A DNA stretch of 64,000 bases from positions 744,001 through 808,000 of the forward strand of contig NZ_JAKJHS010000001.1 of assembly GCF_021648825.1 (NCBI RefSeq). The letters are read 5' to 3'. Shown piece by piece: positions 43,292 through 51,240 of the stretch (position 1 is the stretch's first letter; every line of letters begins with the position of its first letter). Source of the DNA: Rhizobium halophilum. GTDB lineage: Bacteria > Pseudomonadota > Alphaproteobacteria > Rhizobiales > Rhizobiaceae. The notes under the pieces are model-generated. The model worked only from the letters and a program-made list of their open reading frames with translations. It searched no databases and was not told where the DNA came from. The translations under genes were made by a program, and so were the position numbers.

Positions 43292-44158
43292 ATGTCAGGC
43301 ATTGCGGATCTTACCAACACAGCGTGCGAGGCGGACATGTATCTGGCGAAGATGACAGAAAAAACGTGGGCTCATCTTCGTTCAATCCGCGAGAACCCTG
43401 AATTCATTTCTAGGCCGACCGATGCGGATGAGGCGTCGCTCTTGCTTTACGAACCTCTGGCACGGCGCGGTAAGCCGCTTGTTCTGGCCCAGGTCGGACA
43501 GTCCCTCGATGGGAGGGTCGCCACTCCCTCAGGTGATGCTCAAAATGTTTCCGGACGCGACGGAATAGCCCACTTGCACCGCTGCCGTGCGCTTGTGGAT
43601 GCTGTTATCGTCGGCGTCGGAACGGTTGTTGCGGACGATCCAAGCCTTTCCGTGCGCGCCGTCTCCGGTCGCAGCCCGGTGCGGGTCGTCATCGATTGTA
43701 ACGGCCGGCTGCCCCTCGACGCGAAGATGCTCACCGACGGCGGAAGCCCTTTGCTGGTTCTACAGGCAGACGATGTGCCACCGCGCAATCTCGGCGCAGA
43801 AGTCGTGAGGCTTGCGCGGCGCGGACAGGGCCTTCATCCCCAAGACATACTTGATTGCCTCGCTGAACGCGGACTGACGAGCATACTCGTTGAAGGAGGT
43901 GCGAAGACCATAGCCAGGTTCATAGAGGCGGATCTCGTCGACCGCCTTCATGTCGCCGTGGCACCGCTTATTATCGGCTCTGGTCCGATGGGCATCAATC
44001 TAACCCCGGTAGAGCGACTGGCGGAGGCACGCCGGCCTCGGATAAGCGTCTTCAACATCGGAACCGACATTGTCTTCGACTGCGAGTTGCGCGTCGCGAC
44101 GCAGCGTTCCGAACCGTCACGGGAGAGCAAGGACATCCTGATGCCCCACCCGGCATAG
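43292..44158 (+). CDS. RibD C-terminal-type pyrimidine reductase
   Basis: A 288-residue protein with a DHFR-like RibD reductase domain from about residue 65 (PLVLAQVGQSLDGRVATPSG), the AVIVGVGTVVADDPSLSVR segment near 106 and the LVEGGAKTIARFIEADLVDRL motif near 200. The zinc deaminase domain of bifunctional RibD is absent; the first 60 residues are a different, short extension. It would reduce the ribosylamino-pyrimidine made downstream of GTP cyclohydrolase II, which is encoded 3.4 kb away. It converges on and overlaps the methyltransferase gene by 42 bases. No riboflavin ribB, ribE or ribH is nearby. Confidence 0.87.
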   Translation: MSGIADLTNTACEADMYLAKMTEKTWAHLRSIRENPEFISRPTDADEASLLLYEPLARRGKPLVLAQVGQSLDGRVATPSGDAQNVSGRDGIAHLHRCRALVDAVIVGVGTVVADDPSLSVRAVSGRSPVRVVIDCNGRLPLDAKMLTDGGSPLLVLQADDVPPRNLGAEVVRLARRGQGLHPQDILDCLAERGLTSILVEGGAKTIARFIEADLVDRLHVAVAPLIIGSGPMGINLTPVERLAEARRPRISVFNIGTDIVFDCELRVATQRSEPSRESKDILMPHPA

Positions 44159-44905
44159 GCTCCCTGTAGCTGGAATTGCGTTCTTGCGGAACCGATACCA
44201 TTCATCCAGCCCTTCCGGATCCAGAACCTCGGTTTCCGCGACCGCGCGAACCACTCCCTTCAAGAATGATCGTTGAAGGTCAGCATCGTCTCCGCCCATC
44301 ACCCAGGGACTTTCGGCGGTGGTTACCGTCGAACCGCGCTCTATGAGCCGCTGGCTCAGAAGCTTCCATGCCTCCGGCCCGGCTGAAAGCCCGAATCCCT
44401 TGTCTTTCTGCTGGTGCGTGTTGAAGGCTTCCGTCACAGCCGCGTCAAGCGGATGTTCGACCGACCAATACATCTCGCCATCATAGTTCAGGGCAGCGTA
44501 GAGAGCCGCCCCCTCGTCTACGACGCGATCCACAAAACGAGAAATAAAGGCCGATGAGCAAAGATCGAAGAAAGCAGAAGCCGTGACGAAATCTGCTCGA
44601 TCCAATGGGACCTTCGCCAGATCGTTCAGGTCACCGGCGACGAATGCGATGCCCTCGGCAGTATGCCGCCGCTCTGCCTCCGCCAAAAGGACCTCATCAT
44701 AGTCAAACAAGATCCAGGAGCTCTGGCGGTTCAGAAGCGGGCATAGGGTGCGATAGGTCGACCCGGTACCGCAACCGACGTCGAGGATGGTCGGCATAGA
44801 CTTCCCATTTAGCCAAGCTGCCGCCTCCACCAACAGGCTTCGGCTACGAGAAGACCGGTCGACCGGCTCCCGCAGAGCAAGCCAGTCCACGTCGAAACCG
44901 CTCAT
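44117..44905 (-). CDS. Class I SAM-dependent methyltransferase
   Basis: A 262-residue methyltransferase with motif I ILDVGCGTGSTYRTL near residue 39 and an Asp in ILFDYDEVLLAEAE near 65. I start at MSGFDVDWLALREP (44905), overlapping the glycosyltransferase stop by four bases, rather than the upstream in-frame ATG. It is the last gene of the leftward four-gene operon in the pterin/flavin-like cluster. The C-terminus overlaps the RibD-like gene on the other strand. Methyl acceptor unknown. Confidence 0.87.
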   Translation of the reverse strand: MSGFDVDWLALREPVDRSSRSRSLLVEAAAWLNGKSMPTILDVGCGTGSTYRTLCPLLNRQSSWILFDYDEVLLAEAERRHTAEGIAFVAGDLNDLAKVPLDRADFVTASAFFDLCSSAFISRFVDRVVDEGAALYAALNYDGEMYWSVEHPLDAAVTEAFNTHQQKDKGFGLSAGPEAWKLLSQRLIERGSTVTTAESPWVMGGDDADLQRSFLKGVVRAVAETEVLDPEGLDEWYRFRKNAIPATGSLCRVGHQDVLALP

Positions 44906-45939
44906 ATCCTTTGCTCCAAAAAAGAAGCAATGGTTGCAGCGGTATCTCTCCATGAGGGCAAGTGAGCGCCGGCGACGGCAGAGGCATCAGCCATCGCGCT
45001 ACGCGTCTCCGGCTCCGTCAGCACGCGACGCAAGGCCGCGGCAAGCGCTTCGGGGTCATCCGGCACGACAAGAATACCGGCGGCCTGCGGGACGACCTCA
45101 GGAACGGCACCGACCGCACATCCAACAACGGGCAGCCCATGCGCCAGAGCCTCCGCGAAGACCATTCCATACCCCTCATACCGGCTGGCAAGAGCAAATA
45201 TGTCCGCCCGGGAAAACTCGGAACGAGCATCATCCACCTCGCCCACCAGGACAATGCGCTCCCCCAGACCGCATCTTCGAATCTCCTCGTCCAGCTCCGC
45301 CGCAACGTCAGGGTCAAGGTCGCGGCTACCGACGATCCGGCATGTCCAGTTCAAGTCCCGCAGTGACGCCAGAGCGTTGATCAAGACGTCGTGCCCTTTA
45401 CGACGCGTGAGCGAACCGACGCTCAGGATAAGTGGATCGTCGCCACCACCAAGAGCAAGGGGAACGGGATCCGTTCCGGGAAAAGCAATTTGGATCTTAC
45501 CAGCGTCAACGTCATAGCACTCGGTGAGGATTCGGGCGGTCGCCGCAGACGTCACAATGATGCCATTGGTGTGGACCAACGCGCGTCGCTCGCCTGCGCT
45601 CAATTTGGCTCTTTCCGCGCTCGAAAGTCCGGTCTCTAGCGCCAATGGATGATGCACGAGTGCAAAGAGATTGAAGGTTTGACCATACCTGGCGGCCCAA
45701 TCGTGCATAACGCCGAATGCCAATCCGTCGACCAATAGGACGCCGCCCGCCGGAATGGACACAAGAGCAGCCTCCGCCGCGGCGAGATCCGGCGCGCCCG
45801 GAAAACCGTCACCCAATGGTACCAGGCATACATCCCAATCGATCTCGCGAAGGCAAGCTATCACCCGGCGATCGTATCCATAGCCGCCGGTGCGTGTCTC
45901 CAAGCTCCCTGGGTAGGCAAAATGCAGCCTGCGGGTCAC
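44902..45939 (-). CDS. Glycosyltransferase family 4 protein
   Basis: A 345-residue GT-B enzyme: N-terminal GGYGYDRRVIACL near residue 18, donor-binding SVGSLTRRKGHDVLINAL near 193, and the E-x7-E motif in EGYGMVFAEALAHGLP near 264. It transfers a sugar from a nucleotide donor, perhaps to the pyrimidine or pterin product of this cluster. Both ends overlap neighbours by four bases, so it is cotranscribed with the pterin-synthase homologue and methyltransferase. Confidence 0.9.
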   Translation of the reverse strand: MTRRLHFAYPGSLETRTGGYGYDRRVIACLREIDWDVCLVPLGDGFPGAPDLAAAEAALVSIPAGGVLLVDGLAFGVMHDWAARYGQTFNLFALVHHPLALETGLSSAERAKLSAGERRALVHTNGIIVTSAATARILTECYDVDAGKIQIAFPGTDPVPLALGGGDDPLILSVGSLTRRKGHDVLINALASLRDLNWTCRIVGSRDLDPDVAAELDEEIRRCGLGERIVLVGEVDDARSEFSRADIFALASRYEGYGMVFAEALAHGLPVVGCAVGAVPEVVPQAAGILVVPDDPEALAAALRRVLTEPETRSAMADASAVAGAHLPSWRDTAATIASFLEQRI

Positions 45940-46334
45940 AGATCGGCCTCGTACCAGCCCCGAGCTGCGTGCGACTCGTGCAGCGTAATCTTCATCCGGC
46001 AGATCCGGCGGCTGCCGTCCCCCAGCCTCCCCTGCCGAACGGCCTGCGCCAGGCTGTCGAAGATATGTTTGGCCAGGAATTCAGTGGTGGTTATCTTGCC
46101 GACAAACGCCTCGACCGCATCGAGGTTCTGATAGTTCAGAGGCTTAAGCACCTCTTTCAAGACGTCCGTAGCGAGACCGATATCAACTGCAAGACCGTTT
46201 TCATCGAGTTCTTCTGTAAGAAACGCGGCGTCGACGACAAACGTCGCGCCGTGCAAGCCTTGGGCCGGACCGAAGACTGGCCTCGGTAGACTATGGGCAA
46301 TCATGATATGGTCGCGAACTTCAACGGCGAACAT
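45936..46334 (-). CDS. Divergent 6-pyruvoyl-tetrahydropterin synthase / QueD homologue
   Basis: A 132-residue T-fold protein. It keeps the first zinc His (IAHSL, His14) and one His of the usual HGH pair (LHGATF, His28), but the second is Ala30, and the catalytic Cys expected just before that motif is missing (FGPAQGLHGA). The later TTTEFLAKHIFDSL and LHESHAARGWYEA segments match the family. This looks like a separate subfamily with changed chemistry rather than QueD. It is the second gene of the leftward operon. Confidence 0.82.
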   Translation of the reverse strand: MFAVEVRDHIMIAHSLPRPVFGPAQGLHGATFVVDAAFLTEELDENGLAVDIGLATDVLKEVLKPLNYQNLDAVEAFVGKITTTEFLAKHIFDSLAQAVRQGRLGDGSRRICRMKITLHESHAARGWYEADL

Positions 46335-46346
46335 GGCAAGTTCCTT

Positions 46347-47351
46347 CTAGTAGCGGATACGGTGGCAAAGGGTTTTGGGCGAACCGAGAATGGATCCATA
46401 GACATCAGGTATGGAAGCGAAGGAGGTTTCTCCAGAAATCAGGTTATCGAGCCGTTCGTCGCCAAGAAGCTGCAGAGCCTTGCCCATCCGCCTGCCAAAG
46501 CTCCAGCGGGCGCGACGCACGGCGGCGACGGCACCAACCTGTGAACTGATGATCGATAGACGTTTCGCGTGGAAGGCGCGTCCGAGCGGGAGCTCAACAA
46601 TCTTGTCACCGTACCAACTCGCCTCAACGATCCGGGCTTCGAAGCCTGCGTGGGAGAGAGCGTTTTGAAGCGCCGCCGGCGACGCGGAAGCGTTGATCAG
46701 GATGTCGCAGTCTTCGGGAACATCAGACGGGCTGCAAAAGGTAATGCCGAGCGCCTTAGCCACGTCAGCGCGGGTGGGTGCGGTATCGCAGATGACCGTC
46801 TCCGTGGCCGGAACGCGTGAAGTGACATAGGCGACCAGCAGCCCTACGACCCCAGCTCCAAAGACGGCGACACGATCGCCCGGCAGCACGCCGGCATCCC
46901 ATACGATATTCAGTGCCGTTTCCATGTTCGCGGCCAGAACTGCACGATCGGAAGGAAGATTGTCGGGAAGCACCTGGACCTCCTCAACAGGCACGCAAAA
47001 CTGATCCTGGTGCGGATGCAGACAGAAGATCTTCTTGCCCACCAATGCCTCCGGCCCCTCCTCCACCAGCCCGATGACCGCATAGCCGTACTTCACGGGG
47101 AACGACATTTCGCCCATCTGATGTGGTCCACGCATGCGGTCGAATTCCGTCTCTGGAACCTGGCCATAGAAAACCAAGGCCTCCGTTCCGCGACTGACCC
47201 CACTGAAGAGTGCCCGCACCCGAACCTCGCCGGATAGTCGCTGCGGCAGTTCCTCCTGGCGCAAAGCGCAATGGCCCGCGCTCTCGATCCAGAGTGCCGT
47301 TGCCTGATCAGACTGTCGCGGCACGCCTACGGCCTCATGCGTCACTGTCAC
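46347..47351 (-). CDS. Medium-chain dehydrogenase/reductase (zinc-type ADH family, BchC-like)
   Basis: A 334-residue MDR-superfamily oxidoreductase. The N-terminal half has SGVSRGTEALVFYGQVP near residue 51 and KYGYAVIGLVEEGPE near 87; the nucleotide-binding motif is VAVFGAGVVGLLVAYV near 160. The usual GHE zinc motif and structural-zinc cysteines are absent, so it may be zinc-free. Start is GTG with ggagaa upstream. It is the first gene of the leftward operon, 12 bases before the pterin-synthase homologue, and probably oxidises or reduces a pathway intermediate. Confidence 0.88.
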   Translation of the reverse strand: MTVTHEAVGVPRQSDQATALWIESAGHCALRQEELPQRLSGEVRVRALFSGVSRGTEALVFYGQVPETEFDRMRGPHQMGEMSFPVKYGYAVIGLVEEGPEALVGKKIFCLHPHQDQFCVPVEEVQVLPDNLPSDRAVLAANMETALNIVWDAGVLPGDRVAVFGAGVVGLLVAYVTSRVPATETVICDTAPTRADVAKALGITFCSPSDVPEDCDILINASASPAALQNALSHAGFEARIVEASWYGDKIVELPLGRAFHAKRLSIISSQVGAVAAVRRARWSFGRRMGKALQLLGDERLDNLISGETSFASIPDVYGSILGSPKTLCHRIRY

Positions 47352-47530
47352 AGTAGCGGTTCTCCATTGCCTCGCGTTGCGGAGTTAGGAGCAATGGTGG
47401 GAAGGACAAGTAGACGAAGTGCCGAGCCAGCCTACTGTAAAACATCACGTTTATTTGACGACGCCAGCATAGTCGCGCCCTCTGCACCCGCGCCGATTTC
47501 TTCCCATGTAACGCCGTCAAGGAGAACGTC

Positions 47531-48676
47531 ATGAATGTTTCACAACATCTGTGGCCGAGCGGAAGCGACGGCTACGAGGTCGAAAGCTCGGTCATGCGGC
47601 TGGAAAGGGCCGTATCGGAATTGCGATACGGTCGGCCTGTCGTTCTGCATGGCTCACAGGAAGAGCCGCTCGTTGCCGCTGCACTGGACGCCATTTCTCC
47701 CTCCGGGTATGAGCGCTTTGCACGTGCTGCCGAGGGAAACCACGTGCTTTTCCTGTCAAGTCATCGCGGGGCCCGCCTTTGTGTCGAGGCTCCGGAGGGG
47801 ATGGCGATACCAGCACGCGACATGGACTTTGCGTCAGCCTCGGCCGTGGCCTATGACAGAGACGCGAAAGCGCCGCTATCTTGGAAGCCCGCCACACCCC
47901 AGATGCGTCTGACGGGGGAAGTAGCGCAACTAGCGCTTCTGCTTCCTGCCATGGTCTGCGTCGAGATGCCCCTCAGATCGAAAGCCTTCAGCGCCTGCGT
48001 CGAGTTAACCCATCTTGACCTGACGACAAGCCGCGCCCACGCTCTCGACTTCCAGATCGTCGTTCGGACAGCCGTTCCTCTTCGTGATCTCGGTGAGTGC
48101 GAGTTCGTTGTCTTCCGGGGCGGTCTTGCCCAAAGGGACCAGATCGCAATCGTCGTCGGCAGCCCGGACGTTTCGAAGCCCGTGCCCGTTCGGATTCACT
48201 CGTCATGCATCACTGGCGACCTTTGTGGATCCCTGAAATGCGACTGCGGTGACCAACTGAGGAATGGACTTGTCAGGCTGAAGGAACTGGGCGGCGGCGT
48301 ACTGCTCTATCTCGACCAGGAAGGCCGAGGAACGGGCATCGGCGCCAAGATGCGCGCGTATGGCTATCAGCATGATGGTCTCGACACCATCGATGCGGAC
48401 GCGGAACTGGGCTTTGGACCAGATGAGCGAAAATATGAAGCTGCGGTCGCAATGCTCAAGGGCCTCAACGTGTCGAGCGTTGATCTTCTGACCAACAATC
48501 CTTTGAAAATTGCGGCGCTTAAAGCGGGCGGAATCGCCGTGAACGGCCACATAGCCGTAACGGGCCGCGTGACTGCGGACAACGTGCAGTACCTGCGCAC
48601 GAAGACCTTACGAGCGGGACACTTGCTCGACATCGAGCTGATCTCGCGTGCCGCTTCGGAGCTTGCTGATGACTGA
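47531..48676 (+). CDS. ribA: GTP cyclohydrolase II with atypical N-terminal domain
   Basis: A 381-residue protein. The C-terminal half is GTP cyclohydrolase II: zinc cysteines 226, 237 and 239 in CITGDLCGSLKCDCG, DQEGRGTGI at 262-270 and LLTNNPLKI near 317. It opens GTP to a diamino-ribosylamino-pyrimidinone. The first 170 residues start like RibB (LERAVSELRYGRPVVL) but lack the acidic DDEDRENEGD-type active site, so no butanone-phosphate synthase activity is expected. It is divergent from the leftward operon and followed by a CDP-alcohol phosphotransferase overlapping by eight bases. It is probably a pathway-specific copy. Confidence 0.9.
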   Translation: MNVSQHLWPSGSDGYEVESSVMRLERAVSELRYGRPVVLHGSQEEPLVAAALDAISPSGYERFARAAEGNHVLFLSSHRGARLCVEAPEGMAIPARDMDFASASAVAYDRDAKAPLSWKPATPQMRLTGEVAQLALLLPAMVCVEMPLRSKAFSACVELTHLDLTTSRAHALDFQIVVRTAVPLRDLGECEFVVFRGGLAQRDQIAIVVGSPDVSKPVPVRIHSSCITGDLCGSLKCDCGDQLRNGLVRLKELGGGVLLYLDQEGRGTGIGAKMRAYGYQHDGLDTIDADAELGFGPDERKYEAAVAMLKGLNVSSVDLLTNNPLKIAALKAGGIAVNGHIAVTGRVTADNVQYLRTKTLRAGHLLDIELISRAASELADD

Positions 48677-49475
48677 CCATGCCCAGTTCTCGGGCACGAA
48701 GCTGATCTTGCCAAAAGGTGCGCCTCATCGAACGCCTTTGGCTGTATACGCGCAGGCTGCTGGGTCGTTCCTGCTCGGGATTGGGCTGATTGTTGTCGCC
48801 TTCCGCGTCCTGGCTTCACAGCTCAACCACACCTCCAGTGCCATGTGGCTCGGCCTGGGGATCTACTTAATCATATCGCTGCTGGCATTGATGAGATTGT
48901 CCACATACCCTCATCGCCGCTTCGGAGCCGCCAACCTGGTGACCAGTGTGCGGGGCGCGCTGACGGCAATGGTCGGCGGCATGATGTTTGCGTTCGAGGG
49001 TCATCAGTACTGGCCAGACCCCCATCTGGACTGGACCATTATCGGCATCGCCGCAATTTCCTTTTTGCTGGACGGGGTGGACGGATACCTCGCCCGCCGA
49101 AGCGGTACGTCCTCTCGTTTCGGTGCACGCTTCGACATGGAAATCGATGCGCTGATGATTCTCTTCCTCGCAGCCGGAGCCGCCCTGTTAGGCAAGGCAG
49201 GAGCCTGGGTCCTGCTCATCGGCCTTCTGCGCTATTTCTTTCTTGCCGCTCAGTTGACGTCCACGCGCTTGACCGGGGATCTTCCTGAATCGATGCGGCG
49301 CAAGGCGATCTGTGTGACACAGGGTGTTGCTCTCTGCGTAGCTCTCGCGCCCGTCGTTCCGCCGATTGCTGCAAGCAGTATTCTTTTGCTTGCCCTTCTC
49401 GCGCTGCTCCATTCCTTCTTCGTAGACACGGCCTATCTTTGGAACATGAGCAGAGATACCAGCCATGCCCGGTGA
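48669..49475 (+). CDS. CDP-alcohol phosphatidyltransferase family membrane protein
   Basis: A 268-residue membrane protein with the family signature D-x2-DG-x2-AR-x8-G-x3-D-x3-D (Asp135, Asp138, Arg143, Gly152, Asp156, Asp160) and six or more helices. These enzymes join a CDP-activated group to an alcohol with release of CMP. The start ATG at 48669 overlaps ribA by eight bases, and its end overlaps the FkbM gene by 11. Cotranscription with GTP cyclohydrolase II suggests the pathway product may be joined to a lipid or polyol; acceptor unknown. Confidence 0.88.
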   Translation: MTDHAQFSGTKLILPKGAPHRTPLAVYAQAAGSFLLGIGLIVVAFRVLASQLNHTSSAMWLGLGIYLIISLLALMRLSTYPHRRFGAANLVTSVRGALTAMVGGMMFAFEGHQYWPDPHLDWTIIGIAAISFLLDGVDGYLARRSGTSSRFGARFDMEIDALMILFLAAGAALLGKAGAWVLLIGLLRYFFLAAQLTSTRLTGDLPESMRRKAICVTQGVALCVALAPVVPPIAASSILLLALLALLHSFFVDTAYLWNMSRDTSHAR

Positions 49476-50211
49476 ACTCCTGCGTGCCCTCGGCTTTAGC
49501 CGTTCATTGCTCATCTACTACGGCCAGCCCTGGCAACGTCGCAAGGTGGTTAATCTCTATCGGGAGTTCGCTCGACCCGGTGATCTTGTTTTTGATATCG
49601 GCGCCCATGTCGGTAGCCGCTCCCGTGCGTTTCTCTCTCTTGGCGCGTCGGTTGTGGCGGTCGAGCCTCAACCAGACTTCGCCAACTTCATTGCTCGCAC
49701 AATCAGCGACAAAAGACTGGCCTTGCTGCGTTGCGCGGTCGGTAGGGAGCCGGGATCTGTGGACCTTCACATCTCGAGCCGTCATCCCACGGTCACCACG
49801 ACCTCCGCCTCATGGCTCTCGTCCGTTCAACACACCTCCGGCTTTGAACAAGTAGCTTGGGATCGGCTTGAGCGGGTGGAAATGACGACGCTCGATCAGA
49901 TGATCTCCGATCATGGCGTCCCGGCGTTCTGCAAGATCGACGTCGAGGGGGCGGAGGCGGACATTCTCCGCGGGTTGAGCCAGGCGCTTCCAGCCGTTGC
50001 CTTCGAGTACATCCCTGCAGCTATTGCGGTCGCCCATGAGGCAATAAAAGAGCTTCAACGGATCGGCAGCTACCGGTTCAACCGCACCGTCGGCGAGAAA
50101 CACCATTTTGTCCATGATCGATGGCTGAAGCCTGAGGACATGATCAGGCAACTGTTCGAACTTCAGCAGTCTTCGCAATCGGGAGACATCTACGCCCGGC
50201 TGGAAAGGTGA
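49465..50211 (+). CDS. FkbM-family methyltransferase
   Basis: A 248-residue SAM methyltransferase of the FkbM type: DLVFDIGAHVGSRSRAFLSLGASVVAVEPQ near residue 32-61 holds motif I, and FCKIDVEGAEADILRG near 154 is the family hallmark. Such enzymes usually O-methylate sugars or hydroxyls. It overlaps the CDP-alcohol phosphotransferase gene by 11 bases and is the last gene of this rightward unit. Confidence 0.88.
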   Translation: MPGELLRALGFSRSLLIYYGQPWQRRKVVNLYREFARPGDLVFDIGAHVGSRSRAFLSLGASVVAVEPQPDFANFIARTISDKRLALLRCAVGREPGSVDLHISSRHPTVTTTSASWLSSVQHTSGFEQVAWDRLERVEMTTLDQMISDHGVPAFCKIDVEGAEADILRGLSQALPAVAFEYIPAAIAVAHEAIKELQRIGSYRFNRTVGEKHHFVHDRWLKPEDMIRQLFELQQSSQSGDIYARLER

Positions 50212-50219
50212 TGAAGGCC

Positions 50220-51142
50220 CTACCTCGCCCTACGGGCCGGAAGGAGCATGTGAATGGCAACGGCAAGTCCGGGCACGGCGCCCACCAGCAGAAGCGCACC
50301 ATAGAAGATACTCGCCGCAACGCCGTCCGAGCTGAATAACCGAACAAGGGCCAAAGCAGCGCTGCCGCGGCCTCCCTTGCACCCCACCCGGCAACGGTAG
50401 CGGGAACGAGCATCATCAGAAGACAAAGCGGTATCACAGTGATGGCAGCCACGTACGGCAGCGGAGCGCCAACTGCAGCAGAAGCGAGCATATAGAGTCC
50501 GAGGTAGCTTCCGACGACCATGAGGCTCAGCACGGACTGGACCCTCCAAGCCCCATTGTCCACGAAAGCGGTACGGGTCGCCTGTTTCAGCGAACTTATT
50601 CGCCTGTAGAGAGGCTTGGGCGGGAACGTCAGCAACAACAGGATGGACGCGCCGAGACATCCCGCCACAACGGCAATTCCGGTCAAAATCCGGGAGACGT
50701 CGGAGGGAAGTTCGCCGAACCCATACAGGGGTCAGATGATCAATCCTGCGCCGGCGAGACCCGCGAAGACACCTTGGCCAGACGCTCGCTCCATAGCCAC
50801 AGCAAGAGCCGGAACCTTCCACCCGCCAGCCTCAGGCCCTCGGCGGCGGACGGCTCGGAGCGCGTCACCGGCTACACCACCTGGCAACGTCTGGTTGAGA
50901 AAAGAAGAAAGATAGTAGTCGCGAACCGCATCTCCGGGCTGCAGCACCTGTCCCAATCACGTGGCGGTGAAGCGCCAGCGAAGCGCGGACAACACGATCT
51001 GAGCCTGAACAATGACCAGGCCTACGATGACGTAAGCGGGAGGAATGGAAGCGATGCGGCGCCCAATCTCCGCTGGGTCGGCCCAGACAATCACGAGCGT
51101 GACAACGACCAGTCCTATCAATGCTGCGGACAGTCGGATCAT
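50220..51142 (-). pseudogene. Decayed flippase-like membrane protein (LPG-synthase TM-region family)
   Basis: Reading leftward from the ATG at 51142, one frame gives a recognisable family protein (ALRWRFTAT ... YYLSSFLNQTLPGGVAGDALRAVR ... VPATVAGWGAREAAAALLWPLFG) broken by TGA at 50957-50959 and TGA at 50732-50734. A frameshift near 50335-50345 then moves the last helix (SSDGVAASIFYGALLLVG) into another frame, ending at 50220. Three independent lesions make it a pseudogene unless the sequence is wrong. It sits in the pterin/flavin-like cluster, whose membrane step may therefore be lost or handled by another protein. Confidence 0.85.
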
Positions 51143-51240
51143 CAGATCAACTTCGAGAGCGAGTAGAGCTGATCGTGCCCGATAGCCAAGTTACCGAACG
51201 TACAACAGGATGGGGCTCTCACGAGACCTCCCACAGCCGA

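Noticed and set aside
47352..47530. FMN riboswitch before ribA
   Set aside because: The 179-base gap shows only a 7-base inverted repeat (ccattgc/gcaatgg) and none of the conserved RFN-element segments.
50732..50959. In-frame TGA codons in the flippase-like gene as selenocysteine or programmed read-through
   Set aside because: There is no recognisable SECIS element, the family does not use selenocysteine, and a separate frameshift follows, so decay is simpler.
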